A stretch of 64,000 nucleotides of DNA from Pontiella agarivorans (GCF_034531395.1 NZ_JARVCO010000002.1:806001-870000); one strand, 5' to 3'; numbered from the stretch's first letter, positions 35,459 through 45,001 are shown. Program-made: numbers and translations. The notes: a model not told the origin generated them from the letters alone.

Positions 35459-36208
35459 ATGTCTGAAAAAGAATCCATCCGACTCCAGAAATATCTGGCC
35501 GACTGCGGTCTGGGCTCCCGCCGCTTCTGTGAAAAATTGATCAGCGCCGGCCGGGTTAAGGTAGACGGTGAAATTGTCACCGCGCTGGGCACCAAGGTGG
35601 TTCCCGGACGGCAGAGCGTCGTGTGCAACGGAAAACCTGTTGCGCAGGAGGCCTCGGTCACCCTGTTGCTCAATAAACCGCCGAAAGTGATCTGTACCTC
35701 GGACGATCCGCAGGGTCGGACCACTGTACTCGATCTGCTTGAGGATCTGCCGGAACGGGTTTATACCGTCGGCCGACTCGATTTCATGAGCGAAGGACTT
35801 ATTGTGGTCACGAATGACGGTGATCTTGCTCATGCGCTGATGCATCCGCGCTACCATGTTCCGAAAGTCTATAGAGTCTGGATTGATACGCCGCTGGGCT
35901 ACCACCAACGCCCGAAAATGATGCGCGGCATTCCCAATCAGGGCGAGACCCTGCGTGTGCTTGATATTGATGAAGGCAAGCACACCAAGCAGGGGGTTGA
36001 ATACACCATAACGCTGGGTGAAGGCCGCAACCGCCATATCCGCCGCCTGATGGAGCATTTCAACAAAAAGGTTTTCCGGCTGCAGCGCGTTGCCATCGGA
36101 CCGATTCGGCTCGATGACCTTAAAACCGGAGAATGGCGCCGTGCAAAACCGGCTGAGCTGAAGCTGCTTCGTATCGCCATCAAGGAAGCCAAAGGGCTGA
36201 CAAAATAG
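35459..36208 (+). CDS. Pseudouridine synthase, RluB/RsuA family
   Basis: A 249-aa rRNA modification enzyme. The N-terminal S4 RNA-binding domain (IRLQKYLADCGLGSRRFCEK) is followed by the synthase domain with the catalytic-Asp motif GRLDFMSEGL and by GRNRHIRRLMEHF. RluB modifies 23S rRNA near the peptidyl transferase centre; RsuA modifies 16S rRNA. Length favours RluB. The ATG lies 8 bp after a terminator T run and no ribosome site can be seen, so initiation is unusual (read-through or leaderless). Confidence 0.9.
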   Translation: MSEKESIRLQKYLADCGLGSRRFCEKLISAGRVKVDGEIVTALGTKVVPGRQSVVCNGKPVAQEASVTLLLNKPPKVICTSDDPQGRTTVLDLLEDLPERVYTVGRLDFMSEGLIVVTNDGDLAHALMHPRYHVPKVYRVWIDTPLGYHQRPKMMRGIPNQGETLRVLDIDEGKHTKQGVEYTITLGEGRNRHIRRLMEHFNKKVFRLQRVAIGPIRLDDLKTGEWRRAKPAELKLLRIAIKEAKGLTK

Positions 36209-36219
36209 CGCAAAGCCGC

Positions 36220-36225
36220 TTGACG
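36220..36225 (+). promoter_or_regulatory. Candidate -35 box of the metY-metX promoter
   Basis: TTGACG lies 12 bp after the rluB-type stop. Its context (CGCAAAGC, two bases, CTTGACG) resembles that of the Nramp-like promoter at 32020-32037. The -10 is not clear; TAATAC and ATACCG at 36241-36248 are candidates. Confidence 0.35.
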
Positions 36226-36271
36226 GCGACAGATGATAAATAATACCGTATTTGTCATATATAAATTGCAT

Positions 36272-36360
36272 TAAGAGCGACGTGAGGGAACTGGCCCGAT
36301 GATCGTCCGGCAACCTGAAACGCATAAAGGTGCCAAGGCCAGGCTTTGCTGCGCAAAGCA
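36272..36360 (+). promoter_or_regulatory. SAM riboswitch (SAM-I clan) controlling metY-metX
   Basis: The leader contains AAGAGCGACG, GAGGGAACTGGCCCGATGA, CGTCCGGCAACC and AAAGGTGCCAAGGCC, the conserved order of the S-box aptamer. GACG/CGTC can form P2, and ACCT/AGGT with its 11-nt loop P3. A perfect GCTTTGC-TGC-GCAAAGC hairpin (36343-36359) follows and could be P4 or part of the switch. S-adenosylmethionine binding would shut off methionine synthesis. P1 and the expression platform are not resolved by eye, so the subclass is open. Confidence 0.8.
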
Positions 36361-36368
36361 ACGATGTG

Positions 36369-36383
36369 TTCCAGTCTTTGGAA
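36369..36383. repeat. TTCCA-N5-TGGAA palindrome, copy 10 (in the metY leader)
   Basis: TTCCAGTCTTTGGAA lies between the riboswitch and the metY start, followed by a run of A. Confidence 0.75.
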
Positions 36384-36449
36384 AAAAATCGGTGTCTTTC
36401 CGCAAAGTATTTCCCGCACGGCGTGAATATCAAACCGAAGGAGAGACCC

Positions 36450-37715
36450 ATGAGTAAACTGGAAACCAAATGTCTTCACGCCGGATACGAATCCGTTGAA
36501 GGAAGCACCAAATCCCAGGCCGTTCCGCTGTACCGTACGGCATCCTACCGTTTCGACAGCACGGAACATGCAGCCAATCTGTTCACCCTTAAAGAACTGG
36601 GCAACATCTACACCCGCCTGATGAATCCCACGTCCGACATTCTCGAACAGCGCGTTGCCGCGCTGGAAGGCGGAGCAGCTGCCCTTGCACTGGCATCAGG
36701 TACCAGCGCGGTATTCTACAGCATCATCAACCTGGCTAAATCCGGGGATGAAATCGTATCGGCCAGCAATCTTTACGGCGGTACGTACACGCAGTTCAAC
36801 GACATTCTTCCGGGCATGGGCATCAAGGTGAATTTTGTTGATCCGTCCGATCCGAAAAACTTTGAAGCCGCCATTAATGAAAAGACCAAAGCGGTCTTCT
36901 GCGAAACGATCGGTAACCCAGCGCTGGGTCTGACCGATATTCAGGGTATTGCCGATGTGGCCCACGCGCACGGGCTTCCGCTGATTGTTGATTCGACGTT
37001 TACCACGCCGGCTCTGCTGCGTCCGCTGGAACACGGGGCCGACATCGTAGTTCACTCGCTGACCAAATGGATGGGCGGCCATGGCACCGGTATCGGCGGC
37101 ATTGTTGTCGACTCCGGAAAATTTGACTGGACCACCGGGAAACACCCGCTGCTGTCTGATCCGGAACCCAGTTACTGGAACGTCAGTTTCGCCAACGATC
37201 TCGGTGATCTGGCTCCCCTCGCCTACATTTTGCGCATGCGTCTGATTCCATTGCGCAACCTCGGTGCCTGCATTGCGCCGGATAACGCCTGGCTGGCGCT
37301 GCAGGGCATTGAAACGCTGGCGCTGCGCATGGAACGTCATTCCGAAAACGGCCGTGCTGTTGCAGAACACCTGAAGAACAGCGACAAGGTTGAATGGGTG
37401 AAATATGCCGGTGACGATAAGCTGGCCTCCAAATATCTTCCGGACGGTGCCGGCGGCATGGTGGTCTTTGAAATTAAGGGCGGCGAAGAGGCCGGCCGTA
37501 AATTCATCGAAGCGCTCGGTATGTTCTCGCACGTGGCCAATGTCGGTGACGCGCGCAGTCTGGCCATTCATCCGGCCAGCACGACGCACTCGCAGCTGAA
37601 TGCCGAACAGCAGGCGGCCGGCGGCATTACGCCCGGACTGATCCGCCTGTCGGTGGGCATCGAAAATATCGACGATATTCTGGCCGACATCGACCAGGCT
37701 CTGGCACAGGCATAA
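36450..37715 (+). CDS. metY: O-acetylhomoserine sulfhydrylase (aminocarboxypropyltransferase)
   Basis: A 421-aa PLP enzyme that makes homocysteine from O-acetylhomoserine and sulfide. The start is ATG 36450 after AAGGAG; an open extension to 36330 runs through the riboswitch leader and is not real. Blocks: VPLYRTASYRF, YTRLMNPTSDILEQRVAALE, VDSTFTTPALLRPLEHGADI, and VVHSLTKWMGGHG with the PLP lysine. Direct sulfhydrylation fits an organism that releases much sulfate. It is followed 51 bp later by metX, which supplies its substrate. Confidence 0.95.
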   Translation: MSKLETKCLHAGYESVEGSTKSQAVPLYRTASYRFDSTEHAANLFTLKELGNIYTRLMNPTSDILEQRVAALEGGAAALALASGTSAVFYSIINLAKSGDEIVSASNLYGGTYTQFNDILPGMGIKVNFVDPSDPKNFEAAINEKTKAVFCETIGNPALGLTDIQGIADVAHAHGLPLIVDSTFTTPALLRPLEHGADIVVHSLTKWMGGHGTGIGGIVVDSGKFDWTTGKHPLLSDPEPSYWNVSFANDLGDLAPLAYILRMRLIPLRNLGACIAPDNAWLALQGIETLALRMERHSENGRAVAEHLKNSDKVEWVKYAGDDKLASKYLPDGAGGMVVFEIKGGEEAGRKFIEALGMFSHVANVGDARSLAIHPASTTHSQLNAEQQAAGGITPGLIRLSVGIENIDDILADIDQALAQA

Positions 37716-37766
37716 GCCTGATGCAACATCGGCCGGCCCGGAGACGGGGCGGCCGAAAGGAATACC

Positions 37767-38927
37767 ATGAACATCCGCACCCGGTTCTTTACCTACGGTG
37801 AAGATCCCGAATCCAGACTACGGCTGCACAACGGTACCGATTTCGGGCCCGTTACCCTCGCCTATGAAACCTTCGGCACGCTCAACGATGCTAAAGACAA
37901 TGCCGTGCTGGTTTTTCATGCCCTTTCCGGATCGCAGCATCTTGCGGGTCATAATCCCGAAGTTCCGGGCGTGGGCGACCGCTGGGATCTTTCCTGCCAG
38001 ACCGGTTGGTGGGCGGATTTTGTCGGTTCGGGCAAAGCGGTCGATACCGATGTTTTTTATGTAATCTGTGTGAATTATCTGGGCGGCTGTTACGGAACAA
38101 CCGGACCTTCATCCGTAAATCCCGCAACAGGAAAACCGTATGGCGGCGATTTTCCGCATATTTCATTCGGCGATATTGTGGATTCGCAGCTGCCTCTGTT
38201 TGATGAATTGGGCATTACAAAATTCCATGCCGCAATCGGCTCATCGCTGGGCGGCATGATGGTATTGAACTTTGCCGCGCGCTATCCGGAAAAAGTGGAT
38301 CGTGTAATTCCTGTTGCGACGGGCCTGGAATCAACCACCCTCACCCGCGTACACAATCTTGAACAGATTCTGGCTATTGAAAATGATCCGAATTTCTGCA
38401 ACGGCCACTTTTATGACGGACCGCCGCCGCTGCGCGGTATGGCGCTCGCCCGTATGATTTCGCACAAAACCTTTGTTTCGTTGAAGCACATGGAAGCTCG
38501 GATGACGGACAGATGCGAACAGGAGCAGGATGAATTCTCCTGGTATAAAATTCGCACACCGCTGGAGTCCTATATTCTGCATCAGGGCCGAAAGTTTTTA
38601 CGGCGTTTTGATGCCAATACCTACCTGCAGCTGATCTCGGCCTGGACCAACTTCAACCTGGCGCGCGATATGGGGTGTGCGGATTACCGAGATGTTTTTT
38701 CCAACTGCGGGCATCAGAACTATCTGGTATTCAGCATCGATTCCGACTGCTGCTTCTATCCCGAGGAACAGATTCACCTGCGCGACGCCCTGGTATCCGC
38801 CGGACTGAATGTTGATTTTGTTTCGGTATCATCGGACAAAGGTCACGATTCATTTCTGCTCGAGCCGGAACTGTATACTGAACCGATAAAAAATATGCTG
38901 AAAAAAGAAATACTGCAACCGGCCTGA
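37767..38927 (+). CDS. metX: Homoserine O-acetyltransferase
   Basis: A 386-aa alpha/beta hydrolase-fold acyltransferase, first step of methionine synthesis from homoserine. HALSGSQHLAGHN, GGCYGTTGPSS and AIGSSLGGM (nucleophile Ser) are diagnostic; SIDSDCCFYPEEQ and SSDKGHDSFLLE hold the Asp and His. An AAAGGA ribosome site precedes ATG 37767. Co-transcribed with metY under the SAM riboswitch. The stop lies 2 bp from the stop of the convergent symporter gene. Confidence 0.93.
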   Translation: MNIRTRFFTYGEDPESRLRLHNGTDFGPVTLAYETFGTLNDAKDNAVLVFHALSGSQHLAGHNPEVPGVGDRWDLSCQTGWWADFVGSGKAVDTDVFYVICVNYLGGCYGTTGPSSVNPATGKPYGGDFPHISFGDIVDSQLPLFDELGITKFHAAIGSSLGGMMVLNFAARYPEKVDRVIPVATGLESTTLTRVHNLEQILAIENDPNFCNGHFYDGPPPLRGMALARMISHKTFVSLKHMEARMTDRCEQEQDEFSWYKIRTPLESYILHQGRKFLRRFDANTYLQLISAWTNFNLARDMGCADYRDVFSNCGHQNYLVFSIDSDCCFYPEEQIHLRDALVSAGLNVDFVSVSSDKGHDSFLLEPELYTEPIKNMLKKEILQPA

Positions 38928-38929
38928 GT

Positions 38930-40330
38930 TCACGTTTTCTGCGGCAGCAGCCGGGATGAAACCAGCAGAATCAGCAGCCCGGACAAAATACCCGGCATGC
39001 CTTCATAGATCATGTTATGCCATCCGGCCCAGCGCCAAAGAAGCGCAACGGCGAGCCCCGAAAGCATGGAAAATACGGCCGTTTTATGGCCGGGCTTTCC
39101 GCCGAAACAGAGATAAATCAGCAACGGGGCAAAAGCACTGGCGAGCCCGGACCACGCCATAATGACAAGGCTGAACACACTCTGTTTATTCAGCAGCGCC
39201 CAGCCCAGTGCAAACACCGTAATCAGAACCGTCGTCACTTTCAGAATCCACGTTTTCTCAATATTCTGCGGAAGCAGGTCATGGGTAACCGCCGAGGAAC
39301 AGCTCAGCACCACGGAATCGGCCGTGGACATCGTTGCCGCAAAAACACCCGCGAGAATCAGACCGACCAGAAACGGCGGCAACAGCTCCTGCGCCATCAT
39401 CGGCAGAGCCAGCTCGGCAAATGTTCCGGTGTCGGACAGATAAATCCGCGACAGCATGCCTACAGCTGTGGCGGCAGCATAAAATACGATAAACCAAAGA
39501 TAATACCAGAATTTGGCACGCATCATTTTGGTTTTACAATCGAGCGTCATGAACCGCACCATGACATGCGGCTGACCGGCCACGGACAGTCCGGCAAAGC
39601 CCCAGCTTACGGCGAAAAGCAGACCGCCCAGCAATCCGGGCAGTATCAGCCCCTTGGGAAACCAGTCGAGAAAACCCTCCACCTGCCCCATCTGCTGAAT
39701 GGCACCGGATACACCGCCGACCGATGTTGTTGCCACAAAAAGAAGCAGGCCCATGGCCAGAATCATTACAACGGACTGGGCCGCATCGGTCCAGATGGAT
39801 GCCCGGATGCCGCCGGAAAAACAGTAGACGGCCACCAGCACAGCTCCGATGACCGCACCGGCCCACTCGGGCCAGCCGAACAGAACATGCAGGGCCTTGC
39901 TGCCGGCCACCAGCTGAGCACCGGCGTAGGCCAGCAAAAAGATCAAGGTCACGACACCGGCGATCCGTTGCAGCGCAACATTCCGACTTCCGTTCCAGGC
40001 GCTGAGCACCCCGGCATAACTGACTTCGCCGGTACGTTCGGTTGCCGCCCGCAAGCGGCGGTGAACCATCGTGGCAGCCGTCATATCGCCCAGAATCCAG
40101 CCGATCATCAGCCAGATCGAGGCCAATCCGGTTACATAGGTATAGCCGATGACCCCGATAAACATATAGCCGCTGTTGTTGGTTGCAACGGCGGAAAGCC
40201 CGACAAGCGATGGCGGGATTGAGCTGCTGGCCAGATAATAATCTTTTTTGGTTCCCCGGCTATGTAACACCGAACTGATACCGATGAGTGCAAATAAACT
40301 GAGAAACAAAAGAAATCCGAAAACCATCAT
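38930..40330 (-). CDS. Sodium:solute symporter (SSF/PutP-like), ectoine operon
   Basis: A 466-aa inner-membrane protein with about 12-13 helices. SSSIPPSLVGLSAVATNNSGYMFIG in two overlapping blocks and SWGFAGLSVAGQPHVMVRFM are typical of the SSF family (PutP/OpuE). Lengths and the TMSTADSVVLSCSSAVTHD block (sodium-site serines) agree. It starts 24 bp after ectC on the same strand and is the last gene of ectABC-ssf, which suggests uptake or recapture of a compatible solute such as ectoine, proline or betaine (inference from position). Tandem ATGs at 40330/40327. Confidence 0.9.
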   Translation of the reverse strand: MMVFGFLLFLSLFALIGISSVLHSRGTKKDYYLASSSIPPSLVGLSAVATNNSGYMFIGVIGYTYVTGLASIWLMIGWILGDMTAATMVHRRLRAATERTGEVSYAGVLSAWNGSRNVALQRIAGVVTLIFLLAYAGAQLVAGSKALHVLFGWPEWAGAVIGAVLVAVYCFSGGIRASIWTDAAQSVVMILAMGLLLFVATTSVGGVSGAIQQMGQVEGFLDWFPKGLILPGLLGGLLFAVSWGFAGLSVAGQPHVMVRFMTLDCKTKMMRAKFWYYLWFIVFYAAATAVGMLSRIYLSDTGTFAELALPMMAQELLPPFLVGLILAGVFAATMSTADSVVLSCSSAVTHDLLPQNIEKTWILKVTTVLITVFALGWALLNKQSVFSLVIMAWSGLASAFAPLLIYLCFGGKPGHKTAVFSMLSGLAVALLWRWAGWHNMIYEGMPGILSGLLILLVSSRLLPQKT

Positions 40331-40354
40331 ACGCCAAATCCCCGCCCGCCGGTT

Positions 40355-40762
40355 CTATTCATCCACAACGGCTTCCGCTTCGAGCGAATAGGATCCGTCT
40401 TCGTGATGCACTTCTTTCCCATTCAGCGGCGGATTGAATACACAGGCCATTTGCATTTCCTCAAAAGCACGAAGCATATGATCATCGTTTTTATCGAGGA
40501 TATAAATGGTCCCCGGCTCAATGGGATATTTTACGCCATCGCTGAGCGTTTCCACTTCCCCTCGTCCCGAGATGCAATACACCGATTCCAGATGCTTTTT
40601 ATAGTGGAGATGAAAATCCGCATCCTTATAAATCGTTGTGATGTGGAAAGAAAACCCCATGCCGTCATCCTTGAGCAGCAGACGGGTGCTTTCCCAGTTT
40701 CCATCCGGCGAAACAATCCGGCGCGCGGAAGCATTGGCGTCCTTCAGGTTACGGACAATCAT
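40355..40762 (-). CDS. ectC: L-ectoine synthase
   Basis: A 135-aa cupin enzyme that cyclises N-gamma-acetyl-diaminobutyrate to ectoine. [51 protein letters not shown] and [18 protein letters not shown] are the conserved EctC blocks, including the metal-binding Glu/Tyr/His set. The ATG overlaps the ectB stop (ATGA), so translation is coupled. Length is normal. Confidence 0.96.
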   Translation of the reverse strand: MIVRNLKDANASARRIVSPDGNWESTRLLLKDDGMGFSFHITTIYKDADFHLHYKKHLESVYCISGRGEVETLSDGVKYPIEPGTIYILDKNDDHMLRAFEEMQMACVFNPPLNGKEVHHEDGSYSLEAEAVVDE

Positions 40763-42093
40763 GCCTGAACCTCCGTTTTTTCTTCGTTTTTCTCGACGAC
40801 AACATCGTCGAAATAATCATTTTCTTCCGGAATTTCATCCACACGCCGACACACCAGCCGAACGGCGTCCTCAAGAATATCAATTCCCCGCTTTAGATTT
40901 TCATCGGTAATAATCAAGGGGCAGAGCAGTTTAATCACCTGATCATCGGCGCCGCTCGTTTCAATGATCAGCCCCTGACGAAAGGCGGCATTGGTAATCT
41001 GCCCGGCAATATCACCGTTTACACAGTTAATCCCCTGGAACATACCGCGGCCACGGGTGGTAAAGTTGCCTTCCCCGTGTTCATCCACAATTTTATTCAG
41101 CCGTTCCTCAATATATTTACCTTTGCGCCGCACCTCTTTCTCGAAGCTATCGTCGCTCCAGAATTCGTCGATGGCGGCTTTGGCCGTAACAAACGCCATG
41201 TTGTTTCCGCGGAACGTACCGTTGTGCTCGCCCGGTTTCCAGTTATCGTATTTCGGTTTAATCAGCACTACAGCAAACGGAAGACCGTACCCGCTGAGCG
41301 ATTTGGACAGCGTAACGATATCGGGTTTGATCCCCGCTTCTTCGAAACTGAAGAAGTTTCCGGACCGGCCGTTTCCGGCCTGAATGTCGTCCACAATCAA
41401 CAGCATATCATGTTTTCTGCACACGGCTTCCAGGTTGCGCAGCCACTCCGCCGTACAGGCATTAATGCCGCCTTCCCCCTGAATGCATTCCACAATAGCC
41501 GCCGCCGGTTTATCGATGCCGCTGCTCGAATCGGAAAGTACTTTGTCCATGTATTCAATCGTATCGAGGTCATCCCCCATATAGCCGTCGTACGGCATCC
41601 GGCTGCTGCCCGCAAGCGTCAGCCCGGCCGCTCCGCGATGATGCGAGTTTCCGGTGCAGGCCAGTGATCCCATGCTGACGCCGTGAAATCCGTTGGTGAA
41701 CGAAATAATGTTGCTGCGGCCGGTATAGCTCCGCGCCGCTTTCAACGCGGCCTCCACAGCATTCGTTCCGGTCGGCCCGGTAAACATCACCATGTAATCG
41801 AGCTCCCGCGGCTGCAGAATTTTTTCCTGGAAGGTTTCCAGAAACTCGCGTTTGGCTTCGGTATGCAGGTCCAGGCTGTGCGAGATACCGTCGTTGGCAA
41901 TATATTCCAACAGCTTTTCTTTGAATACCGGATGGTTGTGGCCGTAGTTCAGAGAACCGGCACCCGCCAGAAAATCGAGATATTCATTACCATCGGTGTC
42001 ATAAACATACTCCCCTTTTGCACGTTCGAAAATGCGGGGGAAATTTCGAGCATAGCTCTGAACTTCTGATTCTATTTCGTCGAAGATCTTCAT
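40759..42093 (-). CDS. ectB: Diaminobutyrate--2-oxoglutarate transaminase
   Basis: A 444-aa PLP-dependent class III aminotransferase that makes L-2,4-diaminobutyrate from aspartate semialdehyde. [63 protein letters not shown] and [13 protein letters not shown] (PLP lysine) are all present. It starts immediately after the ectA stop with a GAGG ribosome site inside ectA. No ectoine-type aspartokinase (ask_ect) or hydroxylase (ectD) is in the window. Confidence 0.96.
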   Translation of the reverse strand: MKIFDEIESEVQSYARNFPRIFERAKGEYVYDTDGNEYLDFLAGAGSLNYGHNHPVFKEKLLEYIANDGISHSLDLHTEAKREFLETFQEKILQPRELDYMVMFTGPTGTNAVEAALKAARSYTGRSNIISFTNGFHGVSMGSLACTGNSHHRGAAGLTLAGSSRMPYDGYMGDDLDTIEYMDKVLSDSSSGIDKPAAAIVECIQGEGGINACTAEWLRNLEAVCRKHDMLLIVDDIQAGNGRSGNFFSFEEAGIKPDIVTLSKSLSGYGLPFAVVLIKPKYDNWKPGEHNGTFRGNNMAFVTAKAAIDEFWSDDSFEKEVRRKGKYIEERLNKIVDEHGEGNFTTRGRGMFQGINCVNGDIAGQITNAAFRQGLIIETSGADDQVIKLLCPLIITDENLKRGIDILEDAVRLVCRRVDEIPEENDYFDDVVVEKNEEKTEVQA

Positions 42094-42609
42094 CTATTTT
42101 TCCTCGCTTTGTTTTTGGGTTATCGGCCCGATACGCCACAGCTCTTCTGATTCGTGGGCCCCTTCAAAATGGGTATTGCGGTCAAACCCGGCCGAAACGT
42201 TTACCGGAACCTCAAGTACAGCGGCCAATTTAGTGAATACCGCTTGCGAGGCTCCGTTCGACGGGGTAATGGTGGTTTCCAGAAACCGGACATTCCGGCA
42301 GGCCGGGCGTTCCAGCAGCGCAATCAGCATCCGGCCGGCCAATCCCTGCCCTCGTGCCGATTCCGCCACCGCAACCTGCCAGACAAACAGGGTGTCGGGA
42401 CGGTCCGGAATCAGATAGCCGCTGATAAAGCCGACCAGATTCCCCTGCTCTTTGGCGCAGATCGCTGTTTCATTAAAGTGGGAACACTGCAGCAGGTTGC
42501 AGTATGCCGAGTTCGGGTCCAGCGGCGGACATGCCGCAACCAGCCGGTGCAATGCATACCCGTCGGTTGAAACCGGTGGGTAAAAGTCAATTTTTGTTGT
42601 TTTCTGCAA
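42094..42609 (-). CDS. ectA: L-2,4-diaminobutyrate N-acetyltransferase
   Basis: A 171-aa GNAT enzyme, second step of ectoine synthesis. VSTDGYALHRLVAACPPLD, NSAYCNLLQCSHF, FVWQVAVAESARGQGLAGRM (acetyl-CoA loop) and TITPSNGASQAVF are diagnostic. The start is TTG 42609 preceded by AGAGGT; no in-frame ATG lies nearby. The C terminus is slightly extended. First gene of ectABC-ssf and divergent from a MarR gene. Confidence 0.94.
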   Translation of the reverse strand: MQKTTKIDFYPPVSTDGYALHRLVAACPPLDPNSAYCNLLQCSHFNETAICAKEQGNLVGFISGYLIPDRPDTLFVWQVAVAESARGQGLAGRMLIALLERPACRNVRFLETTITPSNGASQAVFTKLAAVLEVPVNVSAGFDRNTHFEGAHESEELWRIGPITQKQSEEK

Positions 42610-42647
42610 GATACCTCTCTTTGCAATGGGTCGCGGTTGCTTTAGAA

Positions 42648-42661
42648 TGAAATGCGTTTCA
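42648..42661. promoter_or_regulatory. Candidate MarR/EctR operator
   Basis: A perfect TGAAA-TGCG-TTTCA repeat lies in the ectA-marR divergent region, 38 bp upstream of ectA. MarR proteins bind such sites, and EctR of methylotrophs is a MarR protein controlling ectABC. Confidence 0.4.
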
Positions 42662-42828
42662 ACTGAAATGTATTGATATGGATATTGGTTTTTATGTTTG
42701 GGCTTTTGAGAGCCTCTCTGATCCGGGGAAGTGCAAGCACCGTAGAAAAGGATGTACTTGCATGCAAACTATTTCGTGGTAGAAATATTCGTCCACATAT
42801 CTTATCAGGTATAAAGAAAGAGCTCATC

Positions 42829-43374
42829 ATGACGAAACAAAATAATATTACGCCGGAACAACGGACCGCTTTTTTTGAAACCTACGGCATTCGTGTGCTG
42901 AAATCGCTGCGCCGTATTATCCGGGCGGTTGACATTCACTCCAAAAAACTGAGCCATGAACACAAAATCACGGCACCGCAGATGATCTGTCTGTACAGTC
43001 TTCAGAAAAACGGCCCGATGACCCAATCCGCACTGGCACAGGATGTCGATCTTGGAATGAGCACGGTGAACGGCATTATTGACCGCCTGCATGCCAAAGG
43101 CTGGATCCAGCGCGAGCGCGACAAAGTGGATCGCCGTAAAGTTTTCCTCGAATTAACCGAAAGCGGAACCGCACAGGCTAATGAAGCCCCTGCTCTGCTG
43201 CAGGACAAACTCTCTGAAGCCCTGCAGGCTTTGCCCGAACTGGAGCAGGCCGCCATTGCATTATCGCTCGAACGCATCGTTGAGCTGATGGGCGTAGGCC
43301 ATCTGGAAGCCTCGAGCAACCTGATCCCCACAGAACAGATTCCGGAAAACCCTTCCTCCTCGTCTCCGGCTTAA
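42829..43374 (+). CDS. MarR family regulator (EctR-like)
   Basis: A 181-aa winged-helix regulator. ATG 42829 follows AAAGAG; the open frame back to 42673 has no ribosome site. MTQSALAQDVDLGMSTVNGI is the recognition helix region and RLHAKGWIQRERDKVDRRKV the wing. Position divergent from ectABC and the MarR class match EctR, the known repressor of ectoine genes. It is clearly related to the second MarR at 43632. Beyond the DNA-binding domain it has a 30-residue polar tail rich in Ser and Pro. Confidence 0.9.
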   Translation: MTKQNNITPEQRTAFFETYGIRVLKSLRRIIRAVDIHSKKLSHEHKITAPQMICLYSLQKNGPMTQSALAQDVDLGMSTVNGIIDRLHAKGWIQRERDKVDRRKVFLELTESGTAQANEAPALLQDKLSEALQALPELEQAAIALSLERIVELMGVGHLEASSNLIPTEQIPENPSSSSPA

Positions 43375-43631
43375 GTCCTGAAAAATGAAATATTGCATAT
43401 TATCCGGATAAAAAATTAAAAACATTACCCTTAAGAACGTAAAAATAAGCCTTCCATCCCGCATTGCTCGTTCAGTTTTCGGATAAATTCCGGTATTTTA
43501 TATCGAACGCTAATTCTTCCAGAGCAAAATAGAGTTAAAATACGGAAAAATCATAATAATCCCTTGCGCTCCTAATATTTCGTGTTAGAAACAATTCATC
43601 ACGAATTATTCTTACTGAAGCGAAGGATTGC

Positions 43632-44135
43632 ATGATTTTTTCAGAATCCAGAGGTCAGACCGAGGGGCAATACCTTTACCTTGAACGTGTGCGAAAGGCC
43701 CTGCGGAAGATCAGCCACGCGGAAGATGTCTATTCAAAAAAACTGGATCGGGAATTCGGGGTCACCCTTTCGCAGCTCATTTGTCTGTATACACTGCATC
43801 AGCATGGGCGGCTGACGCTTGCCGAACTGGCGAACGATGTTCACCTCGGGCCCAGTACGGTTCACGGAATTGTGAAACGGCTGCAGCGCAAAGGATGGGT
43901 GCAGCAGTATCCGGACGCACTCGATCAGCGGAAACGCTATCTGCAACTGACCGAAACCGGACGCCATTTTGCAGAAAAATCCATTCACCTGCTTGCCCGG
44001 AACTTTTCGGAGGCGCTTCATGCGCTTTCGCCGTTGGAACAAACCACGCTTATGGCATCACTTAATCTGATGGCCCGACAGGTCGGTTCCGAAATCCCGC
44101 TCCTGATCACACCGGAAAAAGGTCCCGCATCATGA
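43632..44135 (+). CDS. MarR family regulator, osmolyte operon
   Basis: A 167-aa paralogue of the upstream MarR: LTLAELANDVHLGPSTVHGI and RLQRKGWVQQYPDALDQRKR match it segment by segment. It begins after a 257-bp AT-rich gap that includes a TTCGTG...CACGAA repeat at about 43581-43604. Its stop overlaps the mscS start (ATGA), making it the first gene of the marR-mscS-ablB-pfkB-sps-sucrose phosphorylase unit. It is thus a good candidate for the regulator of that operon. Confidence 0.9.
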   Translation: MIFSESRGQTEGQYLYLERVRKALRKISHAEDVYSKKLDREFGVTLSQLICLYTLHQHGRLTLAELANDVHLGPSTVHGIVKRLQRKGWVQQYPDALDQRKRYLQLTETGRHFAEKSIHLLARNFSEALHALSPLEQTTLMASLNLMARQVGSEIPLLITPEKGPAS

Positions 44136-45001
44136 ACCTTAAACTCTATTATCTCATCACCATACTGCTGATCACGCCCGGCCTGGTCTGGTTGAGCATC
44201 AGAAAACTTAAAGTCCTGCAGGCGGAGCGCGAAGAACGGCTGAAAAATCAGGATCATGCCGGACCGGTTCCCTCGCCCAAATCCCAGAAGTCGATTCGAA
44301 GACAGCAGATTAAACGGATGGAAAACCGTTTCAGCATTACGCGCTGGACCATGGTTTTGACGATTTTCATGGCCGGAGCAATTTTTGCAGCGGCGCCGTT
44401 TATCCGGAAGGTTTCGCCTACGTTCCTTCCGGTGATTATGGGGGTCGTTTCCGTCATTATCGGTATTGCGGCCAAACCTTTCATTGAAAATATGATCTGC
44501 GGGCTGGTGCTGTGCCACAGCAAACTGGCCCGAATCGGTGATGTTACCCTGGTGGATGATGCCTACGGGGTGATCGAAGACGTCACGCTGACGCACAGCA
44601 TTATCAAACGCTGGGATTCCCTGCGATACGTGGTGCCCAACAGCTCCATGATGACCAAGGAATTTGTCAATTATTCGCTGCACGACAATGACCGCTGGGT
44701 GATTGTTGAATTCTGGATCGATTATCAATCCGATATTTCAGAGGTGGAGCAAATCGCCATCGAAACACCGAAAAAAAGCCGCTATTTCGCCGATAAAGAA
44801 GAACCCGGCTTCTGGGTCATCGATACGGAAAAGGCGGGCGTGAAATGCATGATCACTGCTTGGGCCACCTCACCTTCCGAAGGTTGGATGCTGGGGCACG
44901 ATATCCGCAAATCTCTTTTGGTTAAACTGAAAGAACACGGCATTACAACCCATGCGCATCGGCTCAGAACGGAACCTCAACCACAGGAGAAAACGGCATG
45001 A
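44132..45001 (+). CDS. Small-conductance mechanosensitive channel (MscS family)
   Basis: A 289-aa membrane protein with an N-terminal helix (LYYLITILLITPGLVWLSI), a Lys/Arg-rich linker, two further helices and the MscS beta domain. The pore-lining helix is PVIMGVVSVIIGIAAKPFIE, followed by RIGDVTLVDDAYGVIEDVTL and VVPNSSMMTKEFVNYS. MscS channels release solutes during osmotic downshock. Overlap with both neighbours (ATGA at each end) couples its translation to the MarR regulator and the acetyltransferase, an informative context for an osmotic valve. Confidence 0.9.
   Translation: MNLKLYYLITILLITPGLVWLSIRKLKVLQAEREERLKNQDHAGPVPSPKSQKSIRRQQIKRMENRFSITRWTMVLTIFMAGAIFAAAPFIRKVSPTFLPVIMGVVSVIIGIAAKPFIENMICGLVLCHSKLARIGDVTLVDDAYGVIEDVTLTHSIIKRWDSLRYVVPNSSMMTKEFVNYSLHDNDRWVIVEFWIDYQSDISEVEQIAIETPKKSRYFADKEEPGFWVIDTEKAGVKCMITAWATSPSEGWMLGHDIRKSLLVKLKEHGITTHAHRLRTEPQPQEKTA

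Noticed and set aside
36330-36449. Extension of metY upstream to 36330
   Set aside because: It translates the riboswitch leader; a good AAGGAG ribosome site supports ATG 36450.
39017-40222. 401-aa open frame antisense to the symporter gene
   Set aside because: Low-complexity His/Gly/Arg-rich translation of the complement of a transmembrane gene; no ribosome site or recognisable domain.
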